A stretch of 64,000 nucleotides of DNA, from positions 620,001-684,000 of the forward strand of contig NZ_JAMGSI010000001.1 in the NCBI RefSeq assembly GCF_023516715.1, written 5' to 3'. The notes below the pieces were generated by a model. The model was not told where the DNA came from. It saw only the letters and a list, made by a program, of their open reading frames with translations, and did no database searches. The position numbers were made by a program, and so were the translations under genes. Of the stretch, positions 25,745-32,956 are shown in pieces. How positions within the stretch are numbered: position 1 is the first letter of the stretch; the number at the start of each line of letters is the position of its first letter. Origin of the DNA: Akkermansia massiliensis (GTDB lineage: Bacteria; Verrucomicrobiota; Verrucomicrobiia; Verrucomicrobiales; Akkermansiaceae).

Positions 25745-26668
25745 ATGATGACCATGAATTTGAACAAACTCTCCGTTTGGGCGGTGGGCGCCTGCCTGTG
25801 TGCGGCTTCCATTTCTCACGCCGCTGCCGCTGGAATTGACTCTTACGATGCCGCTTTAAAGAAGGTAAAGGAAGTGAAGGCGGCCCTCGACCCCTTAAAG
25901 TCAAAAAACAGGCTGAAGAACTGGGTGAATCTCGGGTTGCAGCTGGAAGGCTTGAAAAAGGGAAGCGACGTGAATGGCAGGGACGCGATGACCTGGTCTC
26001 CACTCGCCTGGGCGGCGTATGTGGGAGATAAGGAGATTTTTGATTACCTGCTGTCCAAAGGCGCCAACCCCAAGGCTGTGGACCAGTACGGCATTTCCAT
26101 TTTCATGAGAGCCGTGGAAGGGGGCAATATGGACATTGTCAAGTATTTGATGGAAGAATGCAAATATGACGCCAATGAAAAGGACCGGGAATTCGGCACG
26201 ACCGCCCTGATGAGAGCCGCAACGTGCAGGCGCAATGACATTCTTGCCTACTTGATTGACAGGAAAGCCAGCGTGAAAGCCAGGGACAAGGGAGGCCGGA
26301 ATGTGCTGGCGTATGCCGCTGATGGCCGGAATATGGATGGAATGGAAATGCTGGTGGCTAAAGGAGCGGATTTGAATGGCACGGACAAGGAAGGCCACTC
26401 CATTTTGATGAAGGCTTCCGAGCGGGGATGCCTGGATATGGTCAAGTACCTCGTCAAAAAGGGAGCCAAGGTAAAGGGAAAGACCAGGCATGGAAAAACC
26501 GCGCTGATCTATGCCGCGGAGGGCGGTTATCTGGACGTGGCGGGATTTCTGGTGGATCACGGAGCGGACATTAAGGCAAAAAATAAATGGGGTGATACGG
26601 TGCTGGATATCAAAACGGTGGATCCTGCGGTTAAGAACTATTTACATTCAAAGCTTAAAGTGAAATAG
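25745..26668 (+). CDS. Secreted ankyrin-repeat protein
   Basis: 307 residues from the first of three near-adjacent ATGs (25745, 25748, 25754). A signal peptide (L-S-V-W-A-V-G-A-C-L-C-A-A-S-I-S-H-A, cleavage around residue 25-30) is followed by a short linker and six or seven ankyrin repeats, each with the T/S-P-L-x-x-A-A-x-x-G pattern and a loop such as L-L-S-K-G-A-N-P or L-V-D-H-G-A-D-I. Ankyrin repeats are protein-binding scaffolds; the periplasmic or outer location suggests interaction with envelope or host proteins, but no partner is known. It lies only 7 bp before the SanA-like gene and is probably co-transcribed. Confidence 0.88.
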   Translation: MMTMNLNKLSVWAVGACLCAASISHAAAAGIDSYDAALKKVKEVKAALDPLKSKNRLKNWVNLGLQLEGLKKGSDVNGRDAMTWSPLAWAAYVGDKEIFDYLLSKGANPKAVDQYGISIFMRAVEGGNMDIVKYLMEECKYDANEKDREFGTTALMRAATCRRNDILAYLIDRKASVKARDKGGRNVLAYAADGRNMDGMEMLVAKGADLNGTDKEGHSILMKASERGCLDMVKYLVKKGAKVKGKTRHGKTALIYAAEGGYLDVAGFLVDHGADIKAKNKWGDTVLDIKTVDPAVKNYLHSKLKVK

Positions 26669-26675
26669 AGCGTCT

Positions 26676-27398
26676 ATGCTGGCAGGAGCCGTTTATTGGA
26701 TGGGAAAGCATTTGGACCGTGGCTGGAACAGGAAGGGCAGGATAGCCGTTTTCATTTTGAAAGCGGCGGGAGGCGCCTTTCTGGCGCTGGCCTTGTTGTC
26801 GGCGGGAGCGGAGTGGTACATAGCTTCCGCTTCCGGAGGCAGGGTTTTTGAGCATTCCGCGGATGTTCCCGTTCGCGCGCCTGCCCTGGTGCTGGGGTGC
26901 TCCCCTGCGTTCATGGGAGGCCCCAACGGGTATTTCTATAATAGAATGGATACGGCGGCGGAACTTTGGAGGGCCGGGAAGGCGACGGTTTTTGTCGTTT
27001 CCGGGGACAATAGCTCCCACGCCTACAATGAACCGGAATGGATGAAGCAGGCCCTGGTGGAGCGCGGCGTTCCGGAGGACCGGATTGTGTGTGACTTTGC
27101 GGGGCTGCGGACGCTGGATTCCGTCGTGAGGATGAAGGAGGTCTTTGGCGTTTCAACCATGATCGTCGTTTCCCAGGAATTTCACAATGAACGCGCCCTG
27201 GCCATCGCTGCACATGAGGAAATGGACGCGTGGGCCGTCAGCGCCCCGGATGTTCCCAACCGCAGTTCACGCATTAAAAGCTGGTTCAGGGAGCGCGCGG
27301 CGCGCGTATGGATGATGCTGGACTTGTGGCTGTGGGGGCGTGAACCCCGGTTCCTGGGGGAACCCGTGGCAGTGCCGGAAGTAAAAGGGGAAAAATGA
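26676..27398 (+). CDS. SanA/YdcF-family membrane protein (DUF218)
   Basis: 240 residues. One membrane helix at about 24-46, then a DUF218 domain on the outer side. Sequence landmarks match SanA proteins closely: A-L-V-L-G-C-S-P, Y-F-Y-N-R-M-D-T-A-A-E-L, V-V-S-G-D-N-S-S, E-P-E-W-M-K-Q-A-L and F-H-N-E-R-A-L-A. SanA is linked to envelope integrity and vancomycin exclusion at high temperature in enterobacteria; the biochemical activity is not settled. It follows the ankyrin gene closely and ends in a strong terminator. Confidence 0.9.
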   Translation: MLAGAVYWMGKHLDRGWNRKGRIAVFILKAAGGAFLALALLSAGAEWYIASASGGRVFEHSADVPVRAPALVLGCSPAFMGGPNGYFYNRMDTAAELWRAGKATVFVVSGDNSSHAYNEPEWMKQALVERGVPEDRIVCDFAGLRTLDSVVRMKEVFGVSTMIVVSQEFHNERALAIAAHEEMDAWAVSAPDVPNRSSRIKSWFRERAARVWMMLDLWLWGREPRFLGEPVAVPEVKGEK

Positions 27399-27401
27399 TC
27401 A

Positions 27402-27441
27402 ACGCCTCATGCGGCCTGGAGCGTCATGAGGCGTCTTTTTT
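27402..27441 (+). terminator. Terminator after the SanA-like gene
   Basis: A perfect 10-bp stem (27402-27411 with 27425-27434) followed by C and six T residues. It starts 4 bp after the stop codon. Confidence 0.92.
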
Positions 27442-27639
27442 CATGCGGAAGGGCAAACCTGGGGAGTGCCCGTACCTTGGTCCATTAAGACTGGATGAAT
27501 CAATCGTGCCGGTTACGCGGGGAAATCTGCCATGGGGATGGGGAATGGTCCAGAAGGCCTGAGTGAACAATCCGCCACGGAAGGCGGCCGGATGGAAAAT
27601 AAGGTTCGCCGGGATAGCTCCTTGTGGTAACGTGGACGC

Positions 27640-28290
27640 ATGGATGACGCTGGTGAAACGGTCCGTAATGCGCTGCCTCCGCAATGGCTGGAATGGGCGG
27701 TGGAACTTCAGTTTATGGCCCAGGCGGGGATAACGTATGCGAAAGACCCCTATGATCTGGAGCGTTTCCAGCGGTTGAGGGAAATCGCCGCGGAAATCAT
27801 GAGCGCCAAATCCGGGCTGGATATGGGTACGGTCCGGGGGCTGTTTTGCAGTGAGACCGGATTTCAAACGCCGAAAATGGATACCCGCGCGGCTATTTTC
27901 CGGGAAGGTAAAATATTGCTGGTGAAAGAAAAAGGTTCCGGCTTGTGGTCCATGCCGGGCGGCTGGGTGGATGTGAACCAGTCCGTGCGGGATAACACGA
28001 TCAAGGAAGTGCGGGAAGAAGCCGGACTGGAAGTGGAAGCGGTACGGCTGATAGCCCTGCATGACCGCAACAGGCACAACCCTCCCCCCTATGCGTACGG
28101 GGTTTGCAAGGTCTTTGTATTATGTGAAGAAAAGGGCGGCTCCTTCCAGCCCAATCTGGAAACGTCTGAAAGCCGCTGGTTCGGACGGGATGAACTGCCT
28201 CCCATGGCTTTGGAAAAGAACACGCCGGAACAGGCGCTGCTGTGCTTTGATGCGGCGGACGATCCCTGCTGGAATCCCGTGTTTGATTAA
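27640..28290 (+). CDS. Nudix hydrolase with N-terminal helical domain
   Basis: 216 residues. Residues about 1-70 form the helical domain found in one class of Nudix proteins (L-Q-F-M-A-Q-A-G-I-T-Y-A-K-D-P-Y-D-L-E-R-F is its hallmark, in pieces). The Nudix box is at about 107-129: G-G-W-V-D-V-N-Q ... R-E-E-A-G-L. The first Glu of the G-x5-E part is Gln, while the catalytic R-E-x-x-E-E core is intact. It hydrolyses a nucleoside diphosphate linked to some other moiety; ADP-sugar-like substrates are common for this architecture. The ATG at 27640 is the only good start. Confidence 0.88.
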   Translation: MDDAGETVRNALPPQWLEWAVELQFMAQAGITYAKDPYDLERFQRLREIAAEIMSAKSGLDMGTVRGLFCSETGFQTPKMDTRAAIFREGKILLVKEKGSGLWSMPGGWVDVNQSVRDNTIKEVREEAGLEVEAVRLIALHDRNRHNPPPYAYGVCKVFVLCEEKGGSFQPNLETSESRWFGRDELPPMALEKNTPEQALLCFDAADDPCWNPVFD

Positions 28291-28316
28291 AAAAGGGAAC
28301 ATATACGGCAAAATCA

Positions 28317-28344
28317 TTGACTCTTTCCGGGAAAGTGCTATGCC
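28317..28344 (+). promoter_or_regulatory. Candidate promoter upstream of tRNA-Glu
   Basis: -35 TTGACT (28317-28322) and -10-like TATGCC (28339-28344), 16 bp apart, about 48 bp before the tRNA. The -10 is imperfect. Confidence 0.4.
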
Positions 28345-28391
28345 AGTCCCAGCGGCTTGCGAAAAGCGGGCTGTTTTATTCCGGCTGTAAC

Positions 28392-28467
28392 GTTCCCTTC
28401 TTCTAGCGGTCAGGAAGGCCGTCTCTCCAACGGCAAAGGCTCGGTTCAACTCCGGCAGGGAATGCCA
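28392..28467 (+). tRNA. tRNA-Glu (CUC) with encoded CCA
   Basis: A full 73-nt cloverleaf plus CCA. Acceptor 28392-28398 with 28457-28463 (G-U first pair); D-stem 28401-28404 with 28413-28416; D-loop with GG at 28408-28409; anticodon stem 28418-28422 with 28430-28434 (perfect), loop CTCTCCA, anticodon CTC at 28425-28427; T-loop TTCAACT at 28445-28451. The outermost T-stem pair is a C-C mismatch (28440/28456) and there is one T-G pair. Discriminator G 28464, CCA 28465-28467. Assignment to Glu rests on the anticodon and the TCTAG-type D-arm. The mismatch means a slightly worn copy cannot be excluded. Confidence 0.8.
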
Positions 28468-28472
28468 TCCGC

Positions 28473-28500
28473 CCTATGGCATCATAGGAACCGGTTTTTT
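28473..28500 (+). terminator. Terminator after tRNA-Glu
   Basis: A 6-bp stem (28473-28478 with 28483-28488) in a tight loop, followed within seven bases by six T residues, directly after the tRNA CCA end. Confidence 0.6.
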
Positions 28501-28796
28501 GTCTTGATGCCTGTTGCCGGCAATTCATTGTCCGTGAAGATGTGCGCTTTTTGGCGCATGCCCCAGGCGCATTTCTTCGGAATGCCTCCTTTTCCGAAAG
28601 AATTTTCCAGCCCTCGGAAATTCAGGTTTCTTTTTCCTTAATTTTCCTGTTTTTTCATTGCGGTCCTCTTCAATTGCGGCATTTTGAACCCGGAATATTC
28701 TGGTTGTTCCTGTGAGCGTGGAAAGCGGTTTCATTTTTCAGGAATGGCGGCGTTTTTCGCTTTTCCATTTTGTTGTTGTTGCATTCATGAAAAGTG
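28501..28796. other. Left part of the leader region of the polysaccharide locus
   Basis: About 300 bp between the tRNA-Glu terminator and the first palindrome. It is T-rich on the plus strand, with no gene I can support on either strand. Confidence 0.5.
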
Positions 28797-28824
28797 CGGA
28801 TTTCAAATCCGTCGTCAATGACGA
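28797..28824. promoter_or_regulatory. Paired palindromes upstream of the polysaccharide operon (site 1)
   Basis: Two perfect palindromes touch each other: 28797-28811 (7-bp arms, core GGATTT/AAATCC, one-base centre) and 28812-28824 (6-bp arms TCGTCA/TGACGA, one-base centre). Closely related palindromes recur at 28931-28943 and 28972-28988. An AT-rich -10-like TATATAAAT (28865-28873) lies between the two sites. Likely regulator-binding sites or leader-RNA hairpins; no regulator is identifiable. Confidence 0.55.
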
Positions 28825-28930
28825 ATTAATATTTTTTCATGCGGATCAGATACTTGTGGTTGAATATATAAATGGCAGCGCTTCCGCAAGGCGGCGTGAA
28901 AGGAAATTTTAGAATCATGCAAGTTATTTA

Positions 28931-28988
28931 TCATCATTGATGATGAGCGTTTTTCTCCGGAAAGTCAGATGCCGGATTTGAAATCCGG
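28931..28988. promoter_or_regulatory. Paired palindromes upstream of the polysaccharide operon (site 2)
   Basis: Palindrome 28931-28943 (arms TCATCA/TGATGA) and palindrome 28972-28988 (8-bp arms, core GGATTT/AAATCC), 28 bp apart. They repeat the two motif types of site 1, in reverse order. The second ends 18 bp before the ATG of the first operon gene, so it overlaps the probable ribosome-binding region and could also form a translation-blocking hairpin. Confidence 0.55.
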
Positions 28989-29006
28989 TAGTTTGCGCGC
29001 GGAGCC

Positions 29007-29669
29007 ATGTATAAGTTTTTTGGAAAACGCGTATTGGATATTGCCATATCCTTATGGACATTGATAATCGTATCGCCTCTTCTGGCCGTTATATCCATAA
29101 TACTCCTGGTTCATACGCGGAAGTCTCCGTTTTTTTTCCAGACGCGTGTGGGGTACCGCGGGAAATTGTTCAGGGTTTTTAAATTCAAGACCCTGACGGA
29201 TGCCCGTGATTCGGAGGGGCTCCTGCTTCCGGATGACTTGAGGTCTTTTCCGCTGGGAACTTTTTTACGCCGCTATTCCCTGGATGAACTGCCCCAGCTG
29301 GTCAACATTATCAAGGGAGACATGTCCATTGTAGGCCCCCGGCCATGGATTCCGGATCAGCTGGATGTTTTTCCCGGCCGCTGCCGCATGGCGCGCTGTT
29401 CCGTCCGGCCCGGATTGACCGGCATGGCCCAGGTATACGGAAGGAACGGAATCCCGTTCTACAGGCGGTTGTGCTACGACATCGTTTACGCCCGGAATGT
29501 GTCCCTGTTCATGGACGCCAGGATCGTTTTCCAAACCGTTGTCCGGTTGCTGGCCCATAAGGACGTCCGGCAGTGCGAGGACGCTTTCAGGAATATCTCG
29601 GGCAGCATGCTCATCAGGAACGATCTTTCCGTGCCTATGCCTTTTCCGTCCAAGCAGGAAGAATCCTGA
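29007..29669 (+). CDS. Phosphoglycosyl transferase starting polysaccharide synthesis (WcaJ/PglC family)
   Basis: 220 residues. N-terminal membrane helix or re-entrant helix at about 12-35, then the bacterial sugar transferase domain: F-F-F-Q-T-R-V-G-Y-R-G-K, F-K-F-K-T-L, S-L-D-E-L-P-Q-L-V-N-I-I-K-G-D-M-S-I-V-G-P-R-P (in pieces) and V-R-P-G-L-T-G-M-A-Q-V. These are the standard motifs, with the catalytic D-E pair in L-D-E-L. It moves a sugar-1-phosphate onto undecaprenyl phosphate at the inner membrane and so starts each repeat unit. It lacks the long N-terminal membrane part of WbaP/WcaJ. First gene of the operon. Confidence 0.94.
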   Translation: MYKFFGKRVLDIAISLWTLIIVSPLLAVISIILLVHTRKSPFFFQTRVGYRGKLFRVFKFKTLTDARDSEGLLLPDDLRSFPLGTFLRRYSLDELPQLVNIIKGDMSIVGPRPWIPDQLDVFPGRCRMARCSVRPGLTGMAQVYGRNGIPFYRRLCYDIVYARNVSLFMDARIVFQTVVRLLAHKDVRQCEDAFRNISGSMLIRNDLSVPMPFPSKQEES

Positions 29670-29705
29670 TTATTTATCCATTTAAAACCATAACCTTATA
29701 CCTTA

Positions 29706-30503
29706 ATGATGATAAACCGCCCCTCTCTTTTTTCTCCCGGAATTTTCCGGCTGGCCTCCCTGGCTGTCTGCTCCCTGCTGCTGGCCTCCTGCGTCAATCC
29801 GAAAGAGGTTCTCTATATCCAGGACATTACGGGTGAGACCCGGCAGGATATAGTCACCAAATACCAGACGACTATTCAAAAAGACGATCAGCTTTATATT
29901 TCCGTCAGCAGCAAGCAGCCGGAACTGACTACCCCCTTCATCATGGCGGAAATGGGCAATTCCATCTCCAACAACACCGGCAATTCGCGGCCCAAAGGGT
30001 ACCTGGTGGACGACGAGGGATATATTGTCCTGCCGGTCATCGGGAAGATGAAGGCCGCCCGGAAGACGTGTTCCCAGCTTGCCCACGACATTTCCGCAAA
30101 GCTCCGCAACAGTGATTACATCAAGGATGCTTCCGTCAATGTCCAGATCATGAACTTCAAATTTTCCGTTCTGGGAGAGGTGAATAATCCCGGCTCCTAC
30201 CAGGTGGACGGTCAGCGCGTCACCATTTTTGACGCCATCAGCCGGGCGGGAGATTTGAATATCGACGGCAACCGGGACATCGTGCTGATCCGGGAAATGG
30301 AGCGTGACCGGAAGATCGTCAAGCTGGACCTGCGCAGCAAGTCCATTTTCTCCTCTCCTTATTACTATATCCGGCAGAATGATATTATTTATGTCACTCC
30401 GTCAGACCGCAAGATCAACATGAGGAGCGAAAGCGCCCAGTATTACGCCTGGGGCCTTTCGGGCCTGTCCCTGCTTATCGCCGTCATCGCCATCAGCCTG
30501 TAA
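29706..30503 (+). CDS. Polysaccharide export lipoprotein (Wza/SLBB family)
   Basis: 265 residues. Lipoprotein signal with lipobox L-L-A-S-C (C29). Poly_export domain from about 45 (Q-K-D-D-Q-L-Y-I-S-V-S) with G-Y-L-V-D-D-E-G-Y-I-V-L-P-V-I-G, then an SLBB domain (F-S-V-L-G-E-V-N-N-P-G-S-Y). A hydrophobic C-terminal helix (about 245-265, G-L-S-L-L-I-A-V-I-A-I-S-L) forms the outer-membrane helical barrel in Wza or an anchor in shorter homologues. It forms the exit channel for the polymer together with the downstream Wzc-like kinase. Confidence 0.93.
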   Translation: MMINRPSLFSPGIFRLASLAVCSLLLASCVNPKEVLYIQDITGETRQDIVTKYQTTIQKDDQLYISVSSKQPELTTPFIMAEMGNSISNNTGNSRPKGYLVDDEGYIVLPVIGKMKAARKTCSQLAHDISAKLRNSDYIKDASVNVQIMNFKFSVLGEVNNPGSYQVDGQRVTIFDAISRAGDLNIDGNRDIVLIREMERDRKIVKLDLRSKSIFSSPYYYIRQNDIIYVTPSDRKINMRSESAQYYAWGLSGLSLLIAVIAISL

Positions 30504-30527
30504 GACGCTTCATCCTGTTTTCCTTCC

Positions 30528-32864
30528 ATGCCCGTTTCAGTGATACAGCCTGAGGACAACGATATTTTTTCCTTCCGGTTCATTTTTTCCACGGCCAGGA
30601 GGTATTGGCCCTGGATTCTGGCGTGCGCCCTGCTGGGCGCGGGGCTGGCTTATTTCATCTGCGCCCGGCAGGGGTATCTGTACCAGAAGACCGCCCGCAT
30701 CATGCTGAGGGATGACAAGCAGAAGAATGCCCAGGTCTCGGAAATCATTCTTTCCGATCTGGGGTTCAAGCCGGGGGAGGCCAACCTGGCGAACGAGAGC
30801 TATGTGGTCAAGTCCTCGGAGGTGATGAGCCGTGTGGTGAAGGGGCTGGGGCTCGACGTCTCCTACTGGGAAAAGCGGAATATCCGGGAAGTGGATCTTT
30901 ACCATACGACTCCCCTGAAGGCGGAGTTCAGTGAAGAGGTGGCGTTTCAGCCTTGTTCCCTGGCGGTTACTCCGCTGAATGGCCGGGAATTTTCCCTGTC
31001 TTACCGGGCGAAGGAGAGCGGGGAAAACGTTCTGCACGGAAAGTTCGGCGTTCCGCTGAAGCTTCCCTTCGCCACGGTGAATGTATGCCCTACTTCTTAT
31101 TTTTCTTCAGGCAGCATGGGAAGGACCATTTTCGTGGAGCGCGTTTCCGTGAAGGAGGCCACCGACGGAATGCTGGGCCGGCTGAGCGTAACGCGGCCCG
31201 ATTCCAAGGAAAGCAGCCTGCTGGAGCTGACGTTGAGGCTTTCCCATCCGCAAAAGGCGGAAGACGCCCTGAATTATCTTATTGAGGTTTACAATGACCA
31301 TTCCAGGCGGGAGAAGCAAATGGCCGCCTCGCGGGCGGAGGAGTTCATCGTCAAGCGCATTGGAAAGCTTGGCGGCCAGCTCGGCGGCGTGGACAAGCAG
31401 GTGATTGACTACAAGCGCAACAGCCGGATCGTCAAGGATATGGATACGACGCTGGATGCCACGTTCAACAGGGTGCAGGAAATAGGGACGGAACTTTTCT
31501 CCACCAGGACGGAGTTGATCCAGGTGAAGGTGCTCGCCAGGCTGCTGGCGGACCGGAGCCGCCAGCAGGACATGATCCCCGCCAATATAGGCATTCAGGA
31601 TGCGGGAATTGCCAAGCAGATCGAACTTTTCAATGACAATTTCCTCCAGCATAAAAAGTTGTTCGCCAGCGCGGGAAGGCAGAATCCCATGGTTTCCTCG
31701 CTGGCGGAGAACATGAAGGAGATGCGCGAATCCATTGGCCGTTCCATCGCCAATTACTGCAACGCGCTGGAAGTGAGGATGGGTGAACTGGAAAAGGAGC
31801 GGAATGAACTCAACCGGCTTTTGTCGGACATGGCCTCCAAGGATGAAGGCCTGGTCCCTCTTCTCCGGGAGCAGAAGGTCATGGAGGAACTTTACCTGAT
31901 GCTGCTGAAAAAGAGGGAGGAAAACGCCCTGGCTCTGGCCACGACGGAACCAAGCGCCCGCATTCTGGAACCTGCGTTCGGCTCCAATGCTCCCGTAGCG
32001 CCCAAACTGTCCCTGATGACGATGGGCGGCATGGCCGGAGGCGCCTTTGCAAGCCTTTTGGTCCTGCTGGCCGGGAACGCCCTGAATACGAAGGTGCGGG
32101 ATAAGAAGGACCTTGCCGGAGTGACGGACCTGCCGCTGGCAGGGGAACTGCCCCTGCTTTCCGGAAAGGAGCGGAAAAAGCTGCCCCTGGTCGTCACGAA
32201 TGGCCGTTCCTTCATGGAAGAATGCTTTCACATCCTCCGCAACAATGCGGAACTTATGCTGCTGCCCAATCCGGAGGAAGCGCCCCGCGTCCTGTTCCTG
32301 ACGTCCACGAGGGCGGGGGAAGGGAAGACGTTTACGGCCCTGAACCTGGCCGCCGCGTATGCCCAGACCGGGAAAAAAGTCCTTCTCATTGATGGAGACC
32401 TCCGCAAGGCCAGTCTTTCCGCCTTTTACGGAGGGAAGAATACCAGGGGCCTTGTGCACCTGCTGATGAATCCGCAGGCCTCTCCGGATTCCGTCCTGCA
32501 ATCCGGCAAAAGGTTCCCGGGATTTGACCTGGTGACGGCAGGTCCCGTTCCCCCCAATCCCGTCGCGCTGCTGACCCGGGGCCGTTTGGAAGAACTGCTC
32601 CGGTACTGGCGCGCCCGGTATGACCGCATCATTCTGGACGGCTGCCCGTATGAGGCCGTGGCGGATGCCTCCCTCATGGCGCGCCATGCGGACCTGGTCC
32701 TTTATGTCATCAGATGCGGCATGATCGAGAAGCAGTACGTCCCCGCCATCCAGGGGCTGGCGGACAAGGGCGAATTCCGTTCCGGAGCTATTATCCTCAA
32801 TGCGGAGAATTTCAAAAACTCCCGTTTTCATTACTACAACGAATATTCCGAAACTGACGGATAG
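30528..32864 (+). CDS. Wzc-like polysaccharide co-polymerase and tyrosine autokinase
   Basis: 778 residues. Two membrane helices (about 24-43 and 497-517) bracket a Wzz/GNVR periplasmic domain with coiled coil. The C-terminal BY-kinase domain has Walker A T-R-A-G-E-G-K-T (about 594-601), Walker A' L-L-I-D-G-D-L-R-K (about 618-626) and I-I-L-D-G. A Tyr cluster near the end (F-H-Y-Y-N-E-Y, about 768-775) is the autophosphorylation tail. It sets chain length and gates export with the Wza-like protein. The cycle needs a phosphatase; none is in this operon, but an LMW-PTP gene lies at 15.5 kb. Confidence 0.95.
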   Translation: MPVSVIQPEDNDIFSFRFIFSTARRYWPWILACALLGAGLAYFICARQGYLYQKTARIMLRDDKQKNAQVSEIILSDLGFKPGEANLANESYVVKSSEVMSRVVKGLGLDVSYWEKRNIREVDLYHTTPLKAEFSEEVAFQPCSLAVTPLNGREFSLSYRAKESGENVLHGKFGVPLKLPFATVNVCPTSYFSSGSMGRTIFVERVSVKEATDGMLGRLSVTRPDSKESSLLELTLRLSHPQKAEDALNYLIEVYNDHSRREKQMAASRAEEFIVKRIGKLGGQLGGVDKQVIDYKRNSRIVKDMDTTLDATFNRVQEIGTELFSTRTELIQVKVLARLLADRSRQQDMIPANIGIQDAGIAKQIELFNDNFLQHKKLFASAGRQNPMVSSLAENMKEMRESIGRSIANYCNALEVRMGELEKERNELNRLLSDMASKDEGLVPLLREQKVMEELYLMLLKKREENALALATTEPSARILEPAFGSNAPVAPKLSLMTMGGMAGGAFASLLVLLAGNALNTKVRDKKDLAGVTDLPLAGELPLLSGKERKKLPLVVTNGRSFMEECFHILRNNAELMLLPNPEEAPRVLFLTSTRAGEGKTFTALNLAAAYAQTGKKVLLIDGDLRKASLSAFYGGKNTRGLVHLLMNPQASPDSVLQSGKRFPGFDLVTAGPVPPNPVALLTRGRLEELLRYWRARYDRIILDGCPYEAVADASLMARHADLVLYVIRCGMIEKQYVPAIQGLADKGEFRSGAIILNAENFKNSRFHYYNEYSETDG

Positions 32865-32956
32865 CGTCGTTGAACTGTCCTCTGCGTTGATCACTCCCTT
32901 TTCTTCAGCATTAGCCCCATAGCCTTTTTCCCGGTATTTTCTTCTTCCACCGTTTC

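Noticed and set aside
28317-28344. Promoter of tRNA-Glu as a firm call
   Set aside because: Kept only at low confidence, because the -10 word is a poor match and the distance to the tRNA is long.
31107-32894. 595-residue minus-strand frame opposite the Wzc-like kinase
   Set aside because: The plus-strand protein has Walker motifs and a Tyr-rich tail; the opposite frame has nothing recognisable.
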